Shown piece by piece: positions 37,410-45,679 of a stretch of 64,000 nt of DNA. The stretch lies in assembly GCF_003337415.1 (NCBI RefSeq), contig NZ_QPJT01000015.1, forward strand, positions 62,001 to 126,000, in the 5' to 3' direction. Made by a program: the position numbers and the translations under genes. The notes under the pieces are model-generated. The model saw only the letters and a list, made by a program, of their open reading frames with translations. It was not told the origin of the DNA and ran no database searches. Each line of letters begins with the position of its first letter. The stretch's first letter is position 1. The stretch comes from Anaerobacterium chartisolvens (GTDB lineage Bacteria; Bacillota; Clostridia; Acetivibrionales; DSM-27016).

Positions 37410-37676
37410 TTATCCTATTTTCCAGCGTTTTAATGTGGGGAAGAACTCCTTCATCATATTTCTGGCTTCATCCTCACTCATACCAGAATTCGCAGAAACC
37501 ATGTGTGGAACACAAACTTCAATCATTTCTCCCATAGAAATGTCTGATGTAAATGCCCCCTCCAAGTAACAATACTTACAATAGTCTTCATTCTTCGTTC
37601 CATCTGAATTTGTTCCGTACATTTCATTCGTATCCCCCATCGGCATTGCACAAGATTGACAATACTTTTCTTTCAT
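37410..37676 (-). CDS. Small zinc-ribbon protein (PF12674 type)
   Basis: An 88-residue protein with CQSCAMPMG near the N-terminus and EDYCKYCYLEGAFTSDISM, the four-Cys pattern of the putative zinc-ribbon family PF12674, then a helical C-terminus. The function is unknown; such genes often sit beside WYL/YafY-type regulators, and a remnant of one lies directly upstream (37743-37889). The ATG at 37676 follows GGAGGG. Confidence 0.8.
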   Translation of the reverse strand: MKEKYCQSCAMPMGDTNEMYGTNSDGTKNEDYCKYCYLEGAFTSDISMGEMIEVCVPHMVSANSGMSEDEARNMMKEFFPTLKRWKIG

Positions 37677-37742
37677 TAGTAATCCCTCCTCATCATTTAT
37701 ATCTAGATTATAGACTATTTAACATGACAACACTGTGTCATA

Positions 37743-37889
37743 TTAAATATATTTTTTTAAAGCTTTTTCCAATCTTTCTTGAATAAGATCACGTATATGC
37801 ACAGGTTCAATCACCTCAGTATACTCACCAAATGACATAACGTAACCGTACACCCATTCATCCTCTGGAAAAACAACAGTACGTTGATT
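37743..37889 (-). pseudogene. C-terminal remnant of a WYL/YafY-type regulator
   Basis: The minus strand reads NQRTVVFPEDEWVYGYVMS followed by FGEYTEVIEPVHIRDLI and a helical end to the TAA at 37745-37743. This is the usual end of WYL-domain regulators. There is no start or DNA-binding part: the frame is cut exactly where the next gene's stop codon lies (37888-37890), so a deletion has joined the two. Confidence 0.6.
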
Positions 37890-38172
37890 ATTTTGATTTG
37901 ATTGTAAGATTACCCATCTTTGTCTTTGCCACTGCCTCTATCCTGCCATCAATAAATGTACCTGTGACAGTGTAAGGCATCTTTCCCATTGGTGTTTTCA
38001 ATTCGCCTGAAAAAGCTACTCTTCCATCCTCAATGGTTCCACCGCTGAATGGGTTATCATTGTTTATCAAAGACAGTACTCCGCTTAAGGCGGTTCCGTC
38101 TATGTTTAAGCTAACCTTGCCCGGAAGCTCTCCCATAGGGGTTGAAACCAGAACTTCATAAGCTGACTGCAT
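37888..38172 (-). CDS. Small protein with repeated MG motif, unknown function
   Basis: A 94-residue protein, probably all beta. Three similar turns are seen: STPMGELPG, KTPMGKMPY and KTKMGNLTI, each before a beta strand. The ATG at 38172 follows AAAAGGAGAC. It lies 49 nt downstream of a truncated old-yellow-enzyme gene in the same operon and may be its accessory protein. I do not recognise the family. Confidence 0.55.
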   Translation of the reverse strand: MQSAYEVLVSTPMGELPGKVSLNIDGTALSGVLSLINNDNPFSGGTIEDGRVAFSGELKTPMGKMPYTVTGTFIDGRIEAVAKTKMGNLTIKSK

Positions 38173-38221
38173 ATTATTTGTCTCCTTTTCTATTGTTGTA
38201 ACAGAGGCAGAAGTTTTCTCA

Positions 38222-38836
38222 TCAGAAGCCCTCTTCCCTATGTCCTTTGACTATATGGAAGAATTCAGGAGCATTCTTTTCTAAATAGTGAAATACTATT
38301 TCTTTAACACCTTCATACTCTTCATCACTCAAGTTCTGAAGTTTTTCTACTCCTCCAAGCTGATCCAGCATAGTAATGCCAAGTCGCTTAAGCTGCTTTG
38401 CCCAGCCAAGGTTCATATTGCGTATATCCATTTCCATAGGAATAGCTGATGGTGCGCCGGAAGCTATTCCTTCATTCACCATATCCGGATGTCCTTGCCG
38501 TCCCCAACCGGGTGAAAGCTGCATAAATACTTTCGCACCCTTATAGGAATGAATCACATCGGCCATCTGACTCAAATAACGATATTTCTTCTGACTATCG
38601 CATAATAGCGGATTTAGCGAATCGCTGCCTCTCCATGGATAAGGGTTAGCCACTACGCACTCCGTAATGATAAGTCCAAAGCCACCTCTTGCCCTGGCTG
38701 CATACCAGGCATTTGATTGATCACTCGCATACCCTTCCGGTCCCGTATAGCCCATATTCATTGGTGACATCGCAATTCTGTTTTTCAATTCAACGTTTCC
38801 AATTTGAATTGGCTCAAACAATATTTCTGTACCCAT
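38222..38836 (-). CDS. Truncated or chimeric old-yellow-enzyme family protein
   Basis: A 204-residue protein. The first 145 residues are the N-terminal half of an NADH:flavin oxidoreductase/OYE barrel (LFEPIQIGNVELKNRIAMSPM, GFGLIITECVVANPYPW, KVFMQLSPGWGRQG). Family members are 340 residues or more. From about residue 148 the sequence no longer fits OYE (WAKQLKRLGITMLDQLGG and an acidic helical end), so the gene appears truncated and fused by deletion. Loss of the second half of the barrel should abolish FMN binding. It is divergent from a TetR gene. Confidence 0.6.
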   Translation of the reverse strand: MGTEILFEPIQIGNVELKNRIAMSPMNMGYTGPEGYASDQSNAWYAARARGGFGLIITECVVANPYPWRGSDSLNPLLCDSQKKYRYLSQMADVIHSYKGAKVFMQLSPGWGRQGHPDMVNEGIASGAPSAIPMEMDIRNMNLGWAKQLKRLGITMLDQLGGVEKLQNLSDEEYEGVKEIVFHYLEKNAPEFFHIVKGHREEGF

Positions 38837-38859
38837 TTATATAACCTCCTTATTAGCTT

Positions 38860-38885
38860 ACAAATGTTATATAATTGACATTTGT
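38860..38885. promoter_or_regulatory. Operator-like inverted repeat between OYE and tetR genes
   Basis: ACAAATGT (38860-38867) and ACATTTGT (38878-38885) are perfect 8-bp arms around a 10-nt AT spacer, 24 bp upstream of the truncated OYE gene. It fits a TetR-type operator for the divergent regulator. Confidence 0.65.
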
Positions 38886-38993
38886 TGTTTTTAAGTGTAG
38901 AATAATTCCATCATCAATTCAAGAGTCAAAAGACCTTGCATTGTAATATAAGAGACAGATCTCGCCAATCTGTTTCCGAAAAGGAGGATAAGC

Positions 38994-39563
38994 ATGGAAA
39001 ATAAATATGACTTACGGATTGTCCGCACATATAAATCATTGACAGCGGCTTTTTTACAGCTAATAAGCGAGAAACACTTTGAAGAAATAACCATAAACGA
39101 ATTATGTGAAAGAGCCATGATTCGTAGAACAACATTCTATAAGCATTTTGCTGATAAATATGAGTTTTTTCGTTTTTTTGTCCGGCGACTTCAAACTGAT
39201 TTTGATGCAATAAATCCTTCTTCAGCAGACTACAAAGACTCTCAGTCTTTTTATCTCAGCATCATCCGTCATGTGATCGTTTTTTTCAAGGAGCATGAAC
39301 AAGTTGTTCAAAATGCTTTAAATAGTAATTTACTGCCCACACTTCTTGACATTCTTTCAGAACAGATTGCTTCAGATATAGCGGAGAAGATTAAAATCGG
39401 TATAAAAAAGGGCATAAATGTACCAGCATCTCCTGATATAACCTCATCTTTTTTTACCGGCGCTATAATACACACTGTCAGATGGTGGCTGGTGCAGAAA
39501 AAGCAACTATCAGAAGAAACGCTGGTTCAGGAAGTAGAAAAAATTCTTTTTGCTTTGCATTGA
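38994..39563 (+). CDS. TetR/AcrR-family regulator
   Basis: A 189-residue regulator. Its N-terminal helix-turn-helix is FEEITINELCERAMIRRTTFYKHFADKYEFF; the rest is a helical ligand/dimer domain ending VRWWLVQKKQLSEE, as in DhaS-like TetR proteins. The ATG follows AAAAGGAGG. It is divergent from the OYE-type gene, with a palindrome between them, so it probably controls that gene. Confidence 0.9.
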   Translation: MENKYDLRIVRTYKSLTAAFLQLISEKHFEEITINELCERAMIRRTTFYKHFADKYEFFRFFVRRLQTDFDAINPSSADYKDSQSFYLSIIRHVIVFFKEHEQVVQNALNSNLLPTLLDILSEQIASDIAEKIKIGIKKGINVPASPDITSSFFTGAIIHTVRWWLVQKKQLSEETLVQEVEKILFALH

Positions 39564-39833
39564 TACTGTAATTAAAACGCTAAAAAGAACAAAGATGAGT
39601 GACGAAATTTACTCATTTCTGCTCTTTTCATATTCACAAAACAATTCAGAATTTCTGATAATTAGCTTACTGATTTCCAGAGAAATCTCAATATGAGAAC
39701 TCCCCTTTTTACCTCTGATCCATATGTCATCATTTTAATCTCCTTAAGGATACCAATACAATCATCGTTGCTCCAGAACCCATGAACACCTTGCATTATC
39801 AAGGTTTCAGCCACGTTCTATCCTCACAACAGC

Positions 39834-39892
39834 CTCAGAATGCCTTGAGTAGACAAAAATGATGTCATGAGGACCTAGTGGGGCCTTGGCGG
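39834..39892. repeat. Dispersed intergenic repeat, copy D (3' part)
   Basis: It has CTCAGAATGCCTTGAGTAGACAAAAATGATG, then GTGGGGCCTTGGCGG, matching the 3' part of copies B and C with a few changes. The 5' part is not recognisable here. It lies in the 560-bp gap 39564-40123, which otherwise holds only AT-rich sequence and small hairpins. Confidence 0.65.
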
Positions 39893-40123
39893 CAAGGTAT
39901 ATTTCGAAAAACAGGTTTCTTAAAACCACATTTTCCAAATTTTCGCCTCCGCACTTTCACATCGGAAGTGTCATCATTTCTGTCTGGCACCTAGTAGTGC
40001 TGCTACAACTTTACCAGTAAGTAAAAAACTTTCAAACACCTTGTGGTTTGAGAGCTTTATTCTGAACAATTTACTTTAATCTTTCTTGTTTGGAGCCAAG
40101 TGAAAACACATATTCGAAAAGCT

Positions 40124-40468
40124 TTAAGTCCTTTGCGCCGTATTTTTGTTTAATATAAAAAGCAGGTCTTTTTTCATTTCTTCAAACTGAGAAATAATCG
40201 TGTTGAGGTTCTTTTCAATATTCTGAACCTGTACTTCTGGTATTTTCCCGTACTTATATGCAATCAACCGTTCTGCAATAATTTGATAGTTCCAGCTATC
40301 AGAATACTTGCCCTTATTATGTATAGCAAATCCTATTGGGAGACGATCATTTCTCATACCAATACTGACTGCCATTGGCGATATCCCAAGATAATCAGCC
40401 GCTATCTTACAGGTGATTTTAGGAAACTTTCTAATTTCTTCATCTGTGTATTTAGGTATATGTCTCAC
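40124..40468 (-). CDS. Small HTH protein, mobile-element type
   Basis: A 114-residue protein. Residues 10-60 (KFPKITCKIAADYLGISPMAVSIGMRNDRLP) look like an excisionase/MerR-like helix-turn-helix, followed by a coiled-coil tail (VQNIEKNLNTIISQFEEMKKD). Such proteins occur on phages and integrative elements. No integrase is next to it. No more specific function can be given. Confidence 0.6.
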   Translation of the reverse strand: MRHIPKYTDEEIRKFPKITCKIAADYLGISPMAVSIGMRNDRLPIGFAIHNKGKYSDSWNYQIIAERLIAYKYGKIPEVQVQNIEKNLNTIISQFEEMKKDLLFILNKNTAQRT

Positions 40469-40698
40469 CTCTATTCCCTTTCCATTTTAACTCTGCCTTT
40501 GATTTTTGCCTTACAATAAATTATAGCTTATTTTCCTTAAATTAAACAGTCAACAACAGGATTTACTAAATGACTTTCTCCTTGCTATAATAGTTAACAA
40601 AAAAGAACCAGTGCATAGAACATTTTATGTACAACTTAATTAAACGTTCATATATTCTCTAATAGCATTTGACTCAAGTCATTATCTTACAATTTTAA

Positions 40699-40727
40699 AT
40701 AAAAAAGAGGCTTTTATTATAGCCTCT
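40699..40727 (-). terminator. Terminator of the arsenic-type operon
   Basis: On the minus strand AGAGGCT and AGCCTCT form a 7-bp stem with an 8-nt loop, followed by a U-run (complement of 40701-40706). It lies 15 nt after the last gene of the operon. Confidence 0.85.
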
Positions 40728-40741
40728 CATCACACTAACTT

Positions 40742-41404
40742 TCAGCAGCAACTATTTTTTGAGGTTGGAGAACAACAAGAATCTTTTGTTTGTGTATTCT
40801 CTATTTTACCCTTCATGGACTCATAAAAGTGTTTCAAGTTTTCAGGCAATACATATTCTTTCTCTTCTTTATCAACTCTATTACTGCCATACACTTCTTT
40901 TAGTAGTGCTTCAATAATCATCGCCTTCGGTGGTATTGTATATTCTTCGCCATGGTATATCCAAACCCGACAATCAACTTCATCTCCACACAAATCACCA
41001 CAAGACTCACATAAACTTTCTTTGAAATCCATCTGAATGTCATGCCCGTTTACACGTATTGTTGGTGAACTTACGAATCTATGCTGTACGGCAAGCTCCT
41101 CACTTATTACATTAATCTTGTTTACGACCACTTCAACTCCTGTAGCTTCAAGAACTTTTGACACTTCTGATAAAGCTTCGTCAAGGCTTGAATCCGCCCC
41201 TTGGCAGCGTGTACAAACACTCAGATCAAGAAATAGAAAATCAATAATAATTTGCTTTTTTTCAGCCTTCATTTCCTTCGGAGTATCACAGCAGCCTGGG
41301 CCACAGAAACAACCACTTGTAGTATTCGTTTCGATATCCTGAGAAGTATCTGCACAATCTGAGCAACAGGAGCAATTTACAGAAACATTGTTTTTATCAA
41401 CCAT
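40742..41404 (-). CDS. Cys-rich DUF2703-type protein of the arsenic operon
   Basis: A 220-residue protein. The first 50 residues hold many Cys pairs (CSCCSDC, CFCGPGCC), the centre is a DUF2703-type domain (FLDLSVCTRCQGADSSLDEAL, VSSPTIRVNGHDIQMDF, ESCGDLCG), and the C-terminus ends with two more CC pairs. The central fold is probably thioredoxin-like, and the Cys clusters would bind arsenite or another soft metal. It is the last gene after sigZ. The function is inferred from context and composition. Confidence 0.7.
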   Translation of the reverse strand: MVDKNNVSVNCSCCSDCADTSQDIETNTTSGCFCGPGCCDTPKEMKAEKKQIIIDFLFLDLSVCTRCQGADSSLDEALSEVSKVLEATGVEVVVNKINVISEELAVQHRFVSSPTIRVNGHDIQMDFKESLCESCGDLCGDEVDCRVWIYHGEEYTIPPKAMIIEALLKEVYGSNRVDKEEKEYVLPENLKHFYESMKGKIENTQTKDSCCSPTSKNSCC

Positions 41405-41499
41405 TATAAAAACACCCCTTATATATTTTCAGTCTAAAGACTTTACACATATAAAGACGCAGAATATAAAAAAAGGACGCATACTTTACGCCCTTAATT

Positions 41500-42057
41500 T
41501 CAACAGAATTTACAATCATTGCACTTATGCTGATAGTCAATAACATTTCCCAAACGGTCAAACTCAAGCTGGCAGCAACCTAAAAGCATCTCTTTCAACT
41601 TTGCTCTTGCCCTTTGAACTCTTGATTTCGCTCCTGATACCGATAAGCCCATTCTTTCACCAAGTTCTTTCTGAGTCAGATGTTGAAACTCGGTTAATAA
41701 GATTGCCTGTTTATAGCTTTCAGGTAAATATTCAATCATTGCTTTTACGCATTGTGCAATTTCATCGTTTGCTGTCGACTCATCATCTGTCTCACTTAAA
41801 ATATCTTCCGATAATTCTATAATGCCCTCTTCATATTTTTGGGCTCTATAGAAATCAACTATAGTATTTCTTGCTATTCTGTACACCCATGCATGGGTCT
41901 TTTCTGTATCCCTTAAACTATTTATGCTGCTATGAATTTTATAAAACACATTTTGTAGAATATCATCTACATCCTGATCATTTTTAATCCGCCTTTGAAT
42001 AAAACTCTTAAGAGGCTTATTGAATTCCTCCCAGATACTTTCAATGCTCGTGATCAT
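41500..42057 (-). CDS. sigZ: ECF-type sigma factor, SigZ group
   Basis: A 185-residue sigma factor. Region 2 is DVDDILQNVFYKIHSSINSL with HAWVYRIARNTIVDFYR, and region 4 is LTQKELGERMGLSVSGAKSRVQRARAKL. A Cys-rich tail (CCQL, then HKCNDCKFC) could bind metal. It lies inside the arsenic-type operon and no anti-sigma factor is adjacent. The start ATG is 17 nt after the stop of the thioredoxin-like gene. Confidence 0.88.
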   Translation of the reverse strand: MITSIESIWEEFNKPLKSFIQRRIKNDQDVDDILQNVFYKIHSSINSLRDTEKTHAWVYRIARNTIVDFYRAQKYEEGIIELSEDILSETDDESTANDEIAQCVKAMIEYLPESYKQAILLTEFQHLTQKELGERMGLSVSGAKSRVQRARAKLKEMLLGCCQLEFDRLGNVIDYQHKCNDCKFC

Positions 42058-42074
42058 TTAAATATCACTATCCC

Positions 42075-42314
42075 TTACTTAATATTTTCAAGGATTTTTA
42101 TAATTTCTTTAGGTTTTAAAACCTTACCAAAAGAGACAACCTTCTCATCAATCACCAATGCCGGAGTTGACATTACACCGTAGGCCATAATATCCTTAAA
42201 ATCTGTTACTTTAGCAATCTCTGCTTCTACTCCTGCCTCCTTAAGTGCTGTCTCAGTATTTTCTTTCAATGTAACACAGTTCTTACATCCTGAACCCAAA
42301 ATCTTGATTATCAT
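42075..42314 (-). CDS. Small thioredoxin-like (redox disulfide) protein
   Basis: A 79-residue protein with CKNC at residues 10-13 (GSGCKNCVTLKENTETAL) and MSTPALVIDEKVVSFGK, where the cis-Pro of the thioredoxin fold is present. It belongs to the TM0996/MTH895 type often fused to or beside ArsP permeases. It may reduce or pass on arsenicals for export. It lies between the permease and sigZ. Confidence 0.85.
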   Translation of the reverse strand: MIIKILGSGCKNCVTLKENTETALKEAGVEAEIAKVTDFKDIMAYGVMSTPALVIDEKVVSFGKVLKPKEIIKILENIK

Positions 42315-42395
42315 AGTAATTCACTCCTTAACTATTATTAGAATCCTAAATTATATAATATACCTCTTCAGTTTATATTTAAAAGATTATAAAGC

Positions 42396-43400
42396 CTACA
42401 TCAAAAGATAACCAAAAGCATTGAAGAGATAGCCAATAATAATAATGCCCAGGGTTACAATACCCGCAAATATAGCTAAGAGCTTCATCTTCACAACTTT
42501 CTTTAACATGATCATAGATGGAAGTGAAAGTGCAGTTACGACCATCATAAAGGATAAGGCTGTACCAAGTCCTACTCCCTTTAAAACTAAGGCTTCAGCT
42601 ATAGGTAACGTTCCAAAAATATCAGCGTACATAGGCACACCTACGATAGTGGCTAATAGAACCGAATACCATTTATCCTGACCAAGAACTGCTGAAATAA
42701 TGCTTTCAGGAACCCAATTGTGGATGGCTGCTCCTATTCCAACTCCAATTAGAATATACAACCATACCTTCTTTATTATACTTAACACTTGTTCCCTTGA
42801 AAAATTGATTCTGTCATGAGTAGTCAGCTCTTCTTGTTCTACCTCAAGTACCTTATTGCTAAAAACAAAAGGTTCTACATACTTCTCAAGCTTAGATTTA
42901 CTAATGACGGTGCCTCCAATAACTGCAAGGATAACCCCAACAACCACATAGGCTATTGCTATTTTCCAAGTAAATATACTAGCAAGTAAAATGACTGATG
43001 CTAGGTCTACCAGGGGAGAAGATATTAAAAATGAAAATGTAACACCAATTGGCAGTCCTGCACTGGTAAAACCAATAAACAACGAAATCGAAGAACAAGA
43101 ACAAAATGGCGTAACAGTTCCAAGCAAAGCTCCTAATATATTTGCTGAAATTCCATTGTATCTACCTAATATCTTTCTAGTTCTCTCAGGTGGAAAAAAA
43201 CTTTGGATATACGAAATCGTAAATATCAGAACTGTAAGTAATATAAATATTTTTATTACATCATAAATAAAGAAGTGAATACTTCCACCTAATCTACTGT
43301 TAACATCTAACCCAAAAACATTTGAGACAATTAACCTTACCAGATTGCTTAGCCATTCCATCTTAAGCAGCTGGTTATTGAGCCACTCGAATATAAACAA
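42396..43400 (-). CDS. arsP: ArsP-like permease (COG0701/DUF318)
   Basis: A 334-residue membrane protein with about eight helices. The key motif TPFCSCSSISLFIGFTSAGLPIG lies at about residue 95, and the symmetrical IVGVPMYADIFGTLPIAEAL in the second half is typical. ArsP exports trivalent organoarsenicals in known cases. It is preceded by an ArsR regulator 18 nt upstream. The substrate here is inferred. Confidence 0.88.
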   Translation of the reverse strand: MFIFEWLNNQLLKMEWLSNLVRLIVSNVFGLDVNSRLGGSIHFFIYDVIKIFILLTVLIFTISYIQSFFPPERTRKILGRYNGISANILGALLGTVTPFCSCSSISLFIGFTSAGLPIGVTFSFLISSPLVDLASVILLASIFTWKIAIAYVVVGVILAVIGGTVISKSKLEKYVEPFVFSNKVLEVEQEELTTHDRINFSREQVLSIIKKVWLYILIGVGIGAAIHNWVPESIISAVLGQDKWYSVLLATIVGVPMYADIFGTLPIAEALVLKGVGLGTALSFMMVVTALSLPSMIMLKKVVKMKLLAIFAGIVTLGIIIIGYLFNAFGYLLM

Positions 43401-43418
43401 AAAATCATCTCCTTATTC

Positions 43419-43721
43419 TTAACAGCATTCATTACATACATCGATTTTTGAACCAATATTATCGAAAAGGTACTTTAATGAATCCAAGCCTTCTTTATGA
43501 ATAGAGTATTTCATCCATATGCCATCCCGCCTACCTCCAACAAGCCCACTATCACAAAGTATTTTCATATGATAGGAAAGTGTGGGTTGCGTAATATTAA
43601 ATTCTTCTAGTATTTTGCAGGCGCAAAGCTCACCTTCTGACAACATATCAAAAATCTTCACTCTTGTTTCGTCTGATAATGCTTTCATTAACATAGCATA
43701 TTCTCCATAGTTTTTGTTCAA
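43419..43721 (-). CDS. arsR: ArsR-family metalloregulator
   Basis: A 100-residue winged-helix repressor. Seen: the helix ELCACKILEEF with the CxC arsenite-sensing pair, recognition helix TQPTLSYHMKILCDSGLVGGRRDGIWMKY, and a C-terminal CNECC. The start is taken as the TTG at 43721, five nt after GAGGTG; a GTG at 43730 would overlap the ribosome site. It is the first gene of the operon, with two operator-like palindromes just upstream. Confidence 0.9.
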   Translation of the reverse strand: MNKNYGEYAMLMKALSDETRVKIFDMLSEGELCACKILEEFNITQPTLSYHMKILCDSGLVGGRRDGIWMKYSIHKEGLDSLKYLFDNIGSKIDVCNECC

Positions 43722-43750
43722 AGCGTTCACCTCATATAAATTTTGTTTAT

Positions 43751-43799
43751 ATATAGATACTTATCTATATTCATTATATCCCTACACATAGATAGGTGT
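43751..43799. promoter_or_regulatory. Tandem ArsR operator-like sites
   Basis: ATATAGATA-CT-TATCTATAT (43751-43770) is a perfect 9-bp inverted repeat. ACACATAGATAGGTGT (43784-43799) is a second, weaker palindrome sharing ATAGATA. Both lie within 80 bp upstream of arsR. Confidence 0.65.
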
Positions 43800-43856
43800 C
43801 ACTGTGTTCAAAGTAAAATTTAATAGTCGTCTTTAAATCTATATAAATCAGAGCAA

Positions 43857-43894
43857 TAAAAAAGCTGCTCAGGTAAGTTACCCAAGCCAGCTCA
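43857..43894 (-). terminator. Terminator-like hairpin facing the ars operon from the right
   Basis: On the minus strand GCTGG...GGTAA-C-TTACC...GCAGC is followed by a U-run (complement of 43857-43863). It would stop transcripts coming from the IS side before they enter arsR. The gap 43731-44322 (592 bp) also holds the ArsR sites and a long inverted repeat, but no gene I can support. Confidence 0.6.
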
Positions 43895-44018
43895 TTTATC
43901 TTCAAATGGGAGTGTAAATAATTTTGTGTATTTGGATTTTATGTAAATCCTTCTTAGGCAAGTAATATTGGTTAAGTTTTGTTTACAGAATACACGGCCG
44001 TGTTTTCTTTTCATTATA

Positions 44019-44075
44019 AAGTATTGCCAATTGTAAAAGTTTTATACATAAACTTCATAATAATTGGCAATACTT
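44019..44075. repeat. Long inverted repeat
   Basis: GTATTGCCAATT (44021-44032) and AATTGGCAATAC (44062-44073) pair perfectly and extend to about 16 bp with one wobble, around a loop of 25 nt. The outer flank on the plus strand is T-rich. It could be a small mobile hairpin or a transcription end; only one copy is in the window. Confidence 0.45.
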
Positions 44076-44404
44076 ATTTATTTTCCAAATCATAAAAATC
44101 AAAATCTAACGGTGCTATGTTTACTTTTTTGAGATCCAGTCAATAATTTTATCGAGGCCCGGCTCTGTCCGATAACCTGCAATGCTGGGAAGCAACGGGA
44201 AACCTACAACCGGGCTGAAATTTTTATAAATTTCCAGGAAGCGTACAAAAATCCTACATAAGATTCTATATTTTTTCAAAACAAAGGAGTGCTCAGGATG
44301 TTCAACTTTAGTGCTAACCACATGGTGGTACTATGTCAAGAAAAAGTACAAATTAAATATGGAGTTTTATCCGCTAGCCCTGCTGTAAGAATATGCTAAT
44401 TTTT

Positions 44405-45306
44405 TTAGCTAGCAAAGTTATCTTTTTTTGATATTTTATATTCTTTTTCATATTGATTTGGAGACACATATCCACAATGACTATGAATTCTTACTGTATT
44501 ATAAAATGTTTCGATATATTCAAATATCAGCCTGTATGCATGCTTATAATCAATTATTTTATAACGGTTTAACCATTCTCTTTTTATAATCGCATGGAAT
44601 GCTTCTATACATGCATTGTCCCACGGATAAGCCTTTTTTGAATAACTCCTGATCATTCCTTCCGTTGCTTGCTGATAATCATTTGATACATATTGACATC
44701 CCCTGTCTGTATGCATGATTAGCGGTCTATCCACATTTCTCTTTTCTTTTGCTTTATTTGTGGTCCTAATTACATATTCAGTCTCTAAAGTATCACTTAA
44801 TGTTCATGCAATAATTTTACGTGAAAATAAATCCATTATACTTGTCAGATATACAAATCCCTCAAAAGTCCAAATATAGGTAATATCAGAACACCAAACG
44901 GCATTCGGTTCATCTGGGTTGAATTGCTCATTTAGAATATTTTCTAATTTAGTACTGAAATCAGAGTTAACAGTTGTCTCCGTATAGGGCTTTACATACT
45001 GTGCCTTTATTCCCATTTCTTTCATATAATTGCCGACTGTCTTTTCGGCTATTGTTTCTCCTTCATCATGAAGTTTTTCAGTAATTTTGGGTGCCCCATA
45101 ATTCTGGTGCGATTCATCATATATTTCCTGAATTTTTTCTTTTAACATTTCTTTTCGTTTTGTTCTGTCTGAGGGTAAACGTTTTAACCATGCATTATAT
45201 CCTGACCTTGAAACGCCTAAATATTTCAACATTCCGCTGACACAAACCCGGCGTTTTCCACTGAGTTCTTCCTTCTTTGCGGTGACTTCTGTATAAATAG
45301 CTTATG
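44405..45306 (-). pseudogene. IS3-family transposase OrfB with nonsense codon
   Basis: The DDE integrase core is seen in two parts: AVWCSDITYIWTFEG (first Asp), then after a TGA at 44806-44804 the second part with HTDRGCQYVS (second Asp) and ACIEAFHAIIKREW (Glu). The frame continues RKIIA-stop-TLSDTLETEY where relatives have Trp, so one base change made the stop. Reading upstream of the first ATG (45232) stays open to the orfA end, as expected for a frameshifted IS3 OrfAB. The element should not transpose by its own protein. Confidence 0.85.
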
Positions 45307-45609
45307 TCATCTTCCCAGAATGTTGATTGCTTTTTTTAATACATCAAGCGCATCCTGCGCATCGCGCAGTTCCTTTTTTAACCGTGCGATTTCTTTTGCT
45401 TCATCGCTAGAATAATTTCCGGATCCTCTGGTAGGTACTTCACCTTGGTGTTCTTTTGCTGCATTTACCCAGTTACTTAATGCAGACTTACTGATTCCCA
45501 GATTCTTAGCACAGCCATTCATACCTAATTCCCTATGCCCATGATAATAAGATACCGCATCTTCTTTAAAATCTTGTGTGTACTGTACGCTCATGTTAAG
45601 CTCCTCCAT
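45307..45609 (-). CDS. IS3-family transposase OrfA
   Basis: A 100-residue protein with the IS3 OrfA helix-turn-helix (YTQDFKEDAVSYYHG, CAKNLGISKSALSNWVNAAKE) and a C-terminal leucine-zipper-like helix (EIARLKKELRDAQDALDVLKKAINIL). It is intact. The ATG at 45609 lies behind a weak ribosome site. It is the DNA-binding half of the OrfAB transposase. Confidence 0.9.
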   Translation of the reverse strand: MEELNMSVQYTQDFKEDAVSYYHGHRELGMNGCAKNLGISKSALSNWVNAAKEHQGEVPTRGSGNYSSDEAKEIARLKKELRDAQDALDVLKKAINILGR

Positions 45610-45679
45610 CTTGTATTTATTGTAACAATTTATTTGGAACTTTCCACATTTGCTTTGTACTATTTATATTCTACCACCA

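Larger units (their letters stand above)
44323..45679 (-). mobile_element. IS3-family insertion sequence, degraded
   Basis: The ends are imperfect inverted repeats: TGGTGGTA at 44323-44330 and TACCACCA at 45672-45679, each followed inward by matching AGTACAAA and AAATRTGGA blocks. Inside are orfA (helix-turn-helix) and orfB (DDE transposase) in the IS3 arrangement with a frameshift overlap. orfB has an in-frame TGA. The bases outside the two ends (ACA and ATA) give no clear target duplication. Confidence 0.85.

Noticed and set aside
44121-44322. A 66-codon minus-strand frame ending against the left IS end
   Set aside because: It has no ribosome site, its start lies at the IS border, and the sequence matches no family I recognise. 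It may be a gene fragment or chance.
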